Positions 1-5,368 of a DNA stretch of 5,758 nt are shown here, in pieces. The stretch comes from Cyanobacteria bacterium UBA7694 (lineage in GTDB: Bacteria > Cyanobacteriota > Sericytochromatia > UBA7694): positions 12,626-18,383 of the forward strand of contig DLGM01000259.1 of the NCBI GenBank assembly GCA_002482705.1. The letters run 5' to 3'. The position numbers and the translations under genes are program-made. The notes beneath the pieces were generated by a model. The model searched no databases and was not told the origin of the DNA. It saw only the letters and a program-made list of their open reading frames with translations. Position 1 is the stretch's first letter. Each line of letters starts with the position of its first letter.

Positions 1-520
1 CGAGGGCTTCTTGGGCCTGTGGATCAGGGGGTGGGGGTGCCTCGGTCGCGGAGATTGGGCGTTGCGCAGGAACTGGGGCAAGGGGGGGCTGGGGTGGGGT
101 CACGGGGGTATGGGCAATATAGTTGTAGACGTGACTGTCTTCTTGGCCCATGGCCCCTTGGCGATAACGGGTGAGGTCAATTAATAAGCGCCCGGATTGG
201 GGGCTAAAGTGTAAGCCTTCGGGCAAGAGCTGATTGAGTTGTTGGAGTTCAGCGGCTGCGGTTGGGTGCAGCAGTGCGAATTGGACAATGTGCTCACAGG
301 CTTGGACCAGGAGGCTTTCGCCCCCCTGTGTTGCCTGTGCCAGGGTATTGAGTTTGGCTTTTAGGCGGCGGCGGATTTCGGTGGGGGGTTCGCGGTCAGC
401 GTCGGGTTCAAGGAGTACCAAGGCCAGTTCAGGAGCGTCTTGGTCGCTCACCAACTGGTTGATTAAAAAAGCCCGGATGGCAGGGGTTAAATGCAGAAGG
501 GGAATTAAGAACTCACTCAC
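1..520 (-). CDS. Hypothetical soluble protein with proline-rich C-terminal segment (3' end cut by window edge)
   Basis: I do not recognise the family. The frame is open from a GTG at 520-518 to the left edge, giving 173 residues with no stop seen. An in-frame TGA at 547-545 limits the start to this GTG or the TTG at 526-524. I chose GTG because a GAGG lies 9 bases upstream of it, but only 3 bases from the TTG. Residues 1-135 look like a folded, mostly helical domain: hydrophobic start (residues 2-20), a charged Arg/Lys helix near 49-60, an EHIVQFALL helix near 76-84, then a strand-like RLLIDLTRY near 111-119. From about 139 the chain turns proline-rich (TPPQPP, APPPPD), typical of a disordered linker to a further domain outside the window. 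There is no signal peptide or membrane span. It is divergent from the rightward operon and may share regulation through the common upstream region. Confidence is high that it codes, low on function. Confidence 0.75.
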   Translation of the reverse strand, partial: MSEFLIPLLHLTPAIRAFLINQLVSDQDAPELALVLLEPDADREPPTEIRRRLKAKLNTLAQATQGGESLLVQACEHIVQFALLHPTAAAELQQLNQLLPEGLHFSPQSGRLLIDLTRYRQGAMGQEDSHVYNYIAHTPVTPPQPPLAPVPAQRPISATEAPPPPDPQAQEAL

Positions 521-533
521 AGACAAGGGCCTC

Positions 534-543
534 GATCGCGATC
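534..543. repeat. 10-bp perfect palindrome GATCGCGATC in the divergent upstream region
   Basis: The sequence reads the same on both strands and contains two GATC sites. It lies between the GTG start of the leftward gene (520) and that gene's likely -10 box (557-562), so inside its untranslated leader. It could be an operator, a methylation target or chance. It differs from the cyanobacterial HIP1 octamer GCGATCGC. Confidence 0.5.
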
Positions 544-556
544 ACTGACTGTTTTT

Positions 557-562
557 AGTATA
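557..562 (-). promoter_or_regulatory. Likely -10 box (TATACT) for the leftward gene
   Basis: On the minus strand the hexamer TATACT (562 down to 557) differs from the sigma-70 consensus TATAAT at one position. It lies 37 bases upstream of the chosen GTG start. No convincing -35 hexamer is present at 16-18 bp spacing, so the promoter would be weak or need an activator. Confidence 0.35.
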
Positions 563-654
563 GCGCCAGTTAGGGACACCGGGGAGACAGCTACAGGAAA
601 GTCGCGCTTTCTTTTGCTTGTCTTGGAACCCCGCTCTGGATGTGTAGGGGCGTG

Positions 655-665
655 TGGTATACAAT
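655..665 (+). promoter_or_regulatory. Likely extended -10 promoter of the rightward operon
   Basis: TGG followed by TATACAAT gives either an extended -10 (TGN then TATACA at 658-663) or the hexamer TACAAT at 660-665. No good -35 box is present at normal spacing; the nearest TTGGAA (623-628) is too far upstream. Transcription would begin near 670-672, leaving a leader of about 25 bases before the start at 696. This is the only promoter-like site I see for the four rightward genes. Confidence 0.4.
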
Positions 666-683
666 AGAAATTAAAACCTCCAT

Positions 684-689
684 AAGGAG
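684..689 (+). promoter_or_regulatory. Strong ribosome binding site (AAGGAG) that decides the start of the first operon gene
   Basis: AAGGAG touches an ATG at 690 directly, which leaves no room for ribosome placement. It sits 6 bases before a second in-frame ATG at 696, the usual spacing. The start at 696 is therefore preferred, and the ATG at 690 is probably not used. Confidence 0.8.
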
Positions 690-695
690 ATGCCT

Positions 696-1235
696 ATGTC
701 CCTCGGCGGAGTAAACAGAGTAGCGCCCCAGACACCCCAGGTTCAGGCTCCTCAGCAGGCCCCTGCACCTCAAACGGCTGCGCCTGTCAAACAGGCCCCC
801 CAAGTTGACGCCAAGCAGTTTAACCAAATTCAGCAGCAGGTCAAGTTACCTTCTACGGCAGTGAACGCGCTTACCCAGTTGCCAACCCAGGATCAGCAGG
901 CGATCATGCGTTTGGCCCAGGACAATACCATGGGCAAATTTGTCCAAAATCTCCAAAATGCCCACAAACAAATTCAGAATGATGTCCCCCCCCGCTCGCT
1001 GTTGGGGGCAGGCCAAACGATTCCGCCGGCGGCGATGCGAGCAATGGCAGCCGCTATGGGCAAAGTATTCTCGGGCCGCGATTTTGAAATTGACGTAGGC
1101 CGCGACAGTGCCCAGATGTCTTTCCGTGTGGGCGGTAAATCCTTCAATGTAACGATCAAAACGCCGTTGAAGAAAGGGGCCAAGTATAACCCCGAGGAAG
1201 AAGACGAAGAAGAAGATATCGAAGAATCCCTGTAA
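696..1235 (+). CDS. Hypothetical small protein: Pro/Gln-rich N-terminus, compact core, acidic C-terminal tail
   Basis: I do not recognise the family. From the start at 696 the product is 179 residues; an ATG six bases earlier would add Met-Pro but overlaps the spacing of the AAGGAG site. Residues 9-50 are rich in Pro, Gln and Ala (QAPQQAPAPQ) and likely disordered. Residues 52-93 look helical (LTQLPTQDQQAIMRLAQ, then a Gln/Asn-rich helix). A hydrophobic Ala/Met helix follows at 110-125 (PPAAMRAMAAAMGKVF). Residues 129-156 look like two or three beta strands (FEIDV, MSFRV, SFNVTIKT), then a basic patch (PLKKGAKY) and a tail of almost only Asp and Glu (167-177). There is no signal peptide, membrane span or Cys. 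It leads a rightward operon, 69 bases before the GAF-like gene, whose protein has a similar overall plan. A role as an acidic partner, adaptor or chaperone-like protein is inference only. Confidence 0.8.
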   Translation: MSLGGVNRVAPQTPQVQAPQQAPAPQTAAPVKQAPQVDAKQFNQIQQQVKLPSTAVNALTQLPTQDQQAIMRLAQDNTMGKFVQNLQNAHKQIQNDVPPRSLLGAGQTIPPAAMRAMAAAMGKVFSGRDFEIDVGRDSAQMSFRVGGKSFNVTIKTPLKKGAKYNPEEEDEEEDIEESL

Positions 1236-1253
1236 GTGCAGAGGCACTTACAG
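1230..1253 (+). terminator. Perfect 10-bp hairpin over the stop codon of the first gene (weak terminator or processing hairpin)
   Basis: CTGTAAGTGC (1230-1239) and GCACTTACAG (1244-1253) pair perfectly around an AGAG loop. The stop codon TAA (1233-1235) lies inside the left arm. The only T run, TTTT, comes at 1261-1264, seven bases after the stem, so full intrinsic termination is doubtful. Partial termination or protection of the upstream message end would make the first protein more abundant than the three behind it. The gene 2 ribosome site (1289-1297) lies downstream and stays free. Confidence 0.5.
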
Positions 1254-1304
1254 TTGGCCCTTTTGTGCTGTGGAACAAGGCCCTTATTGAGGAAAGGATA
1301 GGCG

Positions 1305-3209
1305 ATGCAGAACCCCAATCTTCCCCCTGGTGCACAACCGGTTGCGCCTGGTGGACAACCGCCCCAAAAGCTAACCCGTGAACAGAAACGCGCCCTGGCA
1401 GAACAAAAGAAGCGCATAGAGCAAGAGAAAATGCGCGCCATGGAGCTCAGCAAGCTGGTCTCCAACTTCCACTCCGAGCTGGAACACTCCGTCATTGACC
1501 CGCCGATGATGTACAAGTTGGCGGCCAATCGCATGAAGCTGATGCTGAAAGCGGATCATGTTGCTGTTGCCATGTTCGAGGAACACCCACAAATGGGGCC
1601 GATCTGTATTGTACGCCAGCAGAGTAACCTCCCTCCCAAGCCCGTTGAGGCTAAGCCAGAGGTTAAGGTCAAGCGGGTTATGGTCAATGGCGAAGTCATG
1701 GAGATCAAAGAAAAGGTTGAAAAAGAGGATGACCAGCCAAAACTCTTGTTTCACAAGCCTTTTCCCAAAGAACCTCCGAAAGGTGGGCAGTTGCCCGATC
1801 TTGAAGAGGTGTTCCTGCATGCCCAACCCCCGGCTCCTCAGCCGCCTTTGACGCCGCCTCCGCCCCTCTTTGATGCCATTGAGCAGGTGCGCAATACGCG
1901 TCAACCGCTCATGATCCCGGATGTTACCAAATATACGGATCAGGCGTTTATTGCTTTTTGTAATGGTTACGGAATTAAATCCGCCCTGTTAGCGCCTTCG
2001 ATTGTGAATGAGGTTGTTGAGGCCGTTATCTGCCTGTTTACGGTCAACAATCCCCAAGGGTATCCCCCGGTCGATTTGCATCACATGCAAAAGACCCTCG
2101 AAATTTTGGCCCGTTCGATCGAATCTGCTCCCCCTGTCTTACCGGAAAAAATCAAAGAGCGCGTGATTGCTCCAATGACCAAAGGGGATAATGTTCCCAA
2201 ACAGATCGAGTACTACAGCGAGTTTTTTGACGACATTTTCGCCTTTATGGTGGGCGAACTCGACGAAGAAGAAGCTGCTGAAATCAGACAGTTACAAGCG
2301 GAGCAGGAAAAAACTCCCAACCGTTTGCGCAAGGTCTGGTATCAAATTGGCAAGGCCCTTGATTTTAAAGAGCGTCCCCGTTTTGCCTATTTGTTTAATG
2401 TGGGTATGAATGAGCTGGTTGAGCAGGCTGACGAATACGCGACCTCTAAAAAGCTCAATAAACCACGTGGGCTTAAATCTTTTCAGGAAATTATGAATAA
2501 GACCGTCAAAAAGCCTGATATGAAGGCGATTTTTAAAGAGGGAACCGACTCCGACGGCAATGAAAAAGAGCAGCAGTATGTGATGGTCGGTTCTGAAGTG
2601 ATGTCATTGGCGACAGAAACCGGGCAAATGAACGAATTGGTAGACGAGATGCTCGATGCCATTGATAAAGAAATCTCAAAAGCCGTGCGAGGCATGTTGC
2701 TGTTCAGTGAAGAGAAACGTGCCACGCTGATCAATGATATTGAACAGTCCGAAATGCTGATCAACTTTGTGGCTGTGACTGCTGCTAACGATTTTAAACA
2801 GCATATTAAGTCAAACCTGCCAGAAATGCATGAAGATATCGACCAGACGGCACTTTTAGCCGAGTTGGCACATCAGGGAATGCGTGAAATTTCCCATGTG
2901 GTGGCGCAAAATCTTGCGGAAAAATATCTCTATGAAATCGAAGAGTTCCTGGAGCAGTCGGAAGAGTGGCAAAAGGACAAAATCGAAAAGATCGAGAAAT
3001 ATATTCACTATCGCATTATGGCGAATTTAGTACCGACCTTGCGGGCCGAAGAGCCCACCCTCTGGAGTCATCTCATCCAGGATAAGATCAAAAAGCGAGC
3101 CCAGAAAGCGGCCAAACAACGGGCTGTGCTGGTAGGGCGTATGGTGCGTGCCGCGACTGCCGAAGCGGATGATGACTGGGATGAAGAAGAAGAGGATGAG
3201 GACGAATAA
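1305..3209 (+). CDS. Large GAF-like domain protein with Pro-rich N-terminus and acidic C-terminal tail
   Basis: The product is 634 residues, with GAGGAAAGG (1289-1297) 7 bases before the ATG. Residues 1-20 are Pro/Gly/Gln-rich; 21-50 form a charged helix or coiled coil (LTREQKRALAEQKKR). Residues 66-110 and 188-275 together read as one GAF domain: LKADHVAVAMFEE, then VRNTRQPLMIPDVTKYTD, GIKSALLAP, VVEAVICLFTV and the closing helix KTLEILARSIE. Between them, 111-187 is a charged and then proline-rich insertion (PQPPLTPPPP). GAF domains bind small ligands or mediate dimers. The bilin-type Cys-His pair is absent, so it is not a phytochrome-like photoreceptor. Residues 300-610 are largely helical and charged and match no family I know. 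The tail 622-634 is nearly all Asp/Glu. No membrane span, kinase, GGDEF or helix-turn-helix region is visible. It is cytoplasmic, and its tight link to the next gene suggests a shared complex. The GAF call is pattern-based and moderate; overall function is unknown. Confidence 0.8.
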   Translation: MQNPNLPPGAQPVAPGGQPPQKLTREQKRALAEQKKRIEQEKMRAMELSKLVSNFHSELEHSVIDPPMMYKLAANRMKLMLKADHVAVAMFEEHPQMGPICIVRQQSNLPPKPVEAKPEVKVKRVMVNGEVMEIKEKVEKEDDQPKLLFHKPFPKEPPKGGQLPDLEEVFLHAQPPAPQPPLTPPPPLFDAIEQVRNTRQPLMIPDVTKYTDQAFIAFCNGYGIKSALLAPSIVNEVVEAVICLFTVNNPQGYPPVDLHHMQKTLEILARSIESAPPVLPEKIKERVIAPMTKGDNVPKQIEYYSEFFDDIFAFMVGELDEEEAAEIRQLQAEQEKTPNRLRKVWYQIGKALDFKERPRFAYLFNVGMNELVEQADEYATSKKLNKPRGLKSFQEIMNKTVKKPDMKAIFKEGTDSDGNEKEQQYVMVGSEVMSLATETGQMNELVDEMLDAIDKEISKAVRGMLLFSEEKRATLINDIEQSEMLINFVAVTAANDFKQHIKSNLPEMHEDIDQTALLAELAHQGMREISHVVAQNLAEKYLYEIEEFLEQSEEWQKDKIEKIEKYIHYRIMANLVPTLRAEEPTLWSHLIQDKIKKRAQKAAKQRAVLVGRMVRAATAEADDDWDEEEEDEDE

Positions 3210-3218
3210 ACGCGCATG
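3195..3218 (+). promoter_or_regulatory. Same-frame junction between the GAF-like gene and the next gene: one stop codon apart
   Basis: The stop TAA (3207-3209) is followed by two sense codons, ACG and CGC, and then the ATG (3216) in the same frame. The best Shine-Dalgarno match, GAGGA (3198-3202), is part of the acidic-tail codons and lies 13 bases from the ATG, longer than usual. Reinitiation after termination is the simplest reading. Readthrough of the TAA would give one protein of about 834 residues. Confidence 0.6.
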
Positions 3219-3809
3219 TTATACCACCAAATGATCGATATTGGGGCCTACATCCTTTCTTTGGATGAAAAGCCTATTGAACCCAAAGCTGCCAAAATTA
3301 TTCTCACGGGTACCGAGGATCGCTTGGTGGGGGTGGGGGTTTCTCTGGAGTTTCGTCTCCGGGATTTAATGCCCCACCTCAGCAGTATGCTCAAGCGCAC
3401 CACTGAAGTTTCAGAAGAAATGGTCGAGTGGTTTATTCAGAAGCTGCCCCTCAACCGGGTCGTTGAGGTTTCGCTCAACCTCAAAAAAGAGATTATGTCC
3501 CAGATCGAAGATACTTATTACGGCTGTGATACCATTGACCAGTTCTTAAAAATTAAGCTCAATCCTCGGGATATGTACCCTACCCTGCTCAACCTCGACT
3601 TTTATGAGCTTTCGGGGATGAATGTGGCGGGTGAGCAGGTTGTTGACGAAGATGCAGAGCGCGATTCCGTCTTCTCAACGGAAGGGGAAACACCGGATGG
3701 TTATATCTCCTGGCCCAATTATCTTGGTGTGCTTTCCCGCCTGTTATTTGTCCAGTTTGGCTCGGTGATTAAAAAGTCGGTACTGGATCTCTTCAGCGCT
3801 AAAAAATAA
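3216..3809 (+). CDS. Hypothetical 197-residue protein, coupled to the GAF-like gene
   Basis: I do not recognise the family. The start is the ATG two codons after the upstream stop; a later ATG at 3231 has no better ribosome site. Residues 24-49 look like two beta strands (AKIILTGTED, GVGVSLEFRL). A helix follows at 49-60 and a helix-rich part at 65-115 (EEMVEWFIQKLPLNRVVEVSLNLKKEIMSQIED). There is a polar, acidic loop at 137-160 and a hydrophobic helix at 166-192 ending in Lys-Lys. The last helix (YLGVLSRLLFVQFGSVI) is hydrophobic but contains Arg and is followed by polar residues, so an amphipathic or interface helix fits better than a membrane span. No signal peptide and no catalytic motif is visible. 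Its position, 6 bases after the GAF-like gene and overlapping DUF4127 by one base, implies coupled translation and matched dosage. A partner of the GAF-like protein is a reasonable inference. Confidence 0.8.
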   Translation: MLYHQMIDIGAYILSLDEKPIEPKAAKIILTGTEDRLVGVGVSLEFRLRDLMPHLSSMLKRTTEVSEEMVEWFIQKLPLNRVVEVSLNLKKEIMSQIEDTYYGCDTIDQFLKIKLNPRDMYPTLLNLDFYELSGMNVAGEQVVDEDAERDSVFSTEGETPDGYISWPNYLGVLSRLLFVQFGSVIKKSVLDLFSAKK

Positions 3810-3811
3810 TG
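3807..3811 (+). promoter_or_regulatory. TAATG stop-start overlap coupling gene 3 to the DUF4127 gene
   Basis: The TAA of the upstream gene shares its last A with the ATG of the next. No Shine-Dalgarno sequence is visible in the A/T-rich stretch just before it, so translation of the DUF4127 gene probably depends on ribosomes finishing the gene before it. Confidence 0.7.
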
Positions 3812-5368
3812 GCCACAGCCCTTTTTATCCCGCTGGATGATCGTCCCTGTACGGCCCGCTTCCCCCAATCGTTGGCGGCGATAGCGGGTACCACCTTGCA
3901 AGTGCCGCCGCTGGAGTGGTTGGGCAACCCCACCCGTGCGGCGCGCTTGCGCGATCTGCATACTTGGGTCGAAAGCCGGGTTAGCGCATCACCGCTCTTG
4001 CTGCTCAGCTTGGATACCTGGATCTACGGCGGCCTGATTCCCTCACGCCAGAGCCGGGCTCCCCAAAGTCAGCTCGCACACCACTGGGAACGCTTGTGTG
4101 CTCTAAAAGCGAGCCATCCCGAGCTGGTGATTCACGGTTTTGCCACCCTCCAGCGCATTTCGGACAGCCATGATGCCACGGAAGAGCAATCCTACTGGGC
4201 TCAGTATGGCCGAGAGATTCACCACCTTTCTGCCTGTGAACATCAGCAACAGGTAGAGCCCAGCCCCGCAGGAGCCCAAGCCTTGCTGGCTGCTCAGCAA
4301 GCGGTTCCGGTCGACATTGTTGCTGACTACCGCGCCCTGCGGGCGCGCAATTATGCCCTCTTAGAGCAAATGGTGCAGGGGGTAGCCGACGGCCTGTTGG
4401 CCAGCCTGACCTTGGGCTGTGACGACGGCACTACCTATGGATGGAATGTTCAGGAGCGTCAGGCATTGGCGGCCCACATTCAGCAGTTGGGCCTAGAAGA
4501 GAGGGTGTGGATGTACCCTGGGGCCGATGAACTGGCTCACACTTTGGTGGCTCGGGTCTTGGCTCCGACCCCCTTGCGGGTGCAAATTCACTGGACGCAC
4601 CCTGAACAGGCTGATGCCGTGACCCGTTATGAAGGTATTCCCCTGAGTGCTACGTTGGCAGCCCAGGCGCGGGCCGCTGGTGTGGTGTTGGTAACCGATG
4701 AGCCGGATGCCCGGCTCTGGATTCACAATCCCACTGAGATGCCGCAGCGCGATCAGTACCTAGAGCGCGAAGTGCCGCCGCTGACTTATGCCCCCGAACA
4801 GGTGGCTCAAGCCCTGGAGCGTTTGTTGACAGCGGGGCTGCCCGTTGCCTTGGCCGATGTCCGTTTTGCCAATGGGGGTGATTTGCCCCTGCTGCAAGCG
4901 CTGGAAGAGCAGCAGTTGTTATTTCGGCTCAGGGGTTATAGTGCCTGGAATACAGCCGGTAATACCCTCGGCACCGCTCTGGCTTGGCTCAAGCTGGCTC
5001 ACTCATTTTCAGACTCCGAAGCCCATCTGCGCTTTTTGATTGAGCGTTATGCGGACGATGGCTGGTACCAGGGCCATCTGCGCCAGCAATTATGTGCTCA
5101 CTACAGCGAACCGGTCACCCTCAATGCCTGTGTCAAAGCGATTGCCTTTTTAAATGACCAGTTCCGCAACTGGCAGCCCCAATGGGTTCATTGGGGGATA
5201 GAAACACTGGAGATCGCCCGGTTTGCTTTTCCGTGGAAGCGGTTTTTTGAGGTTGATCTGCGCGCTTGCCTTAAAATGCGAGGCGGTGTACCAGCATCAG
5301 GCCCGCAGTGCCTGGAGCACTCGCCTGTACCACCCAGCGCCGTGACTGGTTATGAAACAGGGCACTGA
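3809..5368 (+). CDS. DUF4127 family protein
   Basis: The product is 519 residues, near the usual family size of about 500. Several motifs I associate with DUF4127 appear in order: PLDDRPC at 8-14, SLDTWIYGGLIPSR at 67-80, DDGTTYG at 205-211, YPGADE at 236-241, DVRFANGGD at 350-358, GYSAWNTAGNTLGT at 376-389, and FPWKRFFEVDL at 474-484. The repeated conserved Asp, Asn and Arg residues suggest a hydrolase- or metalloenzyme-like active site, but to my knowledge the reaction is not established, so no activity is claimed. No signal peptide or membrane span is seen; the N-terminus enters a strand directly (ALFIPLDD), as in a cytoplasmic enzyme. It is last in the operon and starts by TAATG coupling. 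The final 32 residues or so (488-519) fall in the overlap with the opposing gene, lie beyond the last conserved motif and are rich in Pro, Gly and Ser. They look like an extension produced by loss of an earlier stop. Confidence 0.9.
   Translation: MATALFIPLDDRPCTARFPQSLAAIAGTTLQVPPLEWLGNPTRAARLRDLHTWVESRVSASPLLLLSLDTWIYGGLIPSRQSRAPQSQLAHHWERLCALKASHPELVIHGFATLQRISDSHDATEEQSYWAQYGREIHHLSACEHQQQVEPSPAGAQALLAAQQAVPVDIVADYRALRARNYALLEQMVQGVADGLLASLTLGCDDGTTYGWNVQERQALAAHIQQLGLEERVWMYPGADELAHTLVARVLAPTPLRVQIHWTHPEQADAVTRYEGIPLSATLAAQARAAGVVLVTDEPDARLWIHNPTEMPQRDQYLEREVPPLTYAPEQVAQALERLLTAGLPVALADVRFANGGDLPLLQALEEQQLLFRLRGYSAWNTAGNTLGTALAWLKLAHSFSDSEAHLRFLIERYADDGWYQGHLRQQLCAHYSEPVTLNACVKAIAFLNDQFRNWQPQWVHWGIETLEIARFAFPWKRFFEVDLRACLKMRGGVPASGPQCLEHSPVPPSAVTGYETGH
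5271..5368. other. 98-base tail-to-tail overlap of the DUF4127 gene and the membrane-protein gene
   Basis: The leftward gene ends with TAA at 5273-5271, inside the rightward gene, whose TGA is at 5366-5368. There is no intergenic space and no hairpin with a T run to end either transcript, so convergent transcription probably proceeds into both genes. The hairpin-like AGTGC-CTGGA-GCACT (5307-5321) has no T tract. Confidence 0.75.

Noticed and set aside
234..548. Rightward open frame of 104 codons
   Set aside because: It lies opposite the better-supported leftward gene, is rich in Ser, Arg, Cys and Trp as shadow frames are, and has no ribosome site.
596..615. Short hairpin GAAAG-TCGCG-CTTTC followed by TTTT
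   Set aside because: The stem is only 5 bp and lies upstream of the rightward promoter with no gene ending there, so a terminator is unlikely.
1196..1229. GAA/GAC-rich tract as a simple-sequence repeat
   Set aside because: It is the coding of the acidic tail with mixed GAA, GAG and GAC codons and is not a uniform repeat.
1256..1285. GGCCCTT repeated at 1256-1262 and 1279-1285
   Set aside because: A 7-base direct repeat in a 69-base spacer is easily chance; no further copies or mobile element ends are visible.
974..1534. Leftward open frame of 186 codons across genes 1 and 2
   Set aside because: It is antisense to two well-supported genes, and its Ser-rich run is the reverse reading of the acidic GAA/GAC codons of gene 1.
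5307..5321. AGTGC-CTGGA-GCACT hairpin as a bidirectional terminator between the convergent genes
   Set aside because: The stem is 5 bp, there is no T run on either side, and it lies inside both coding regions.
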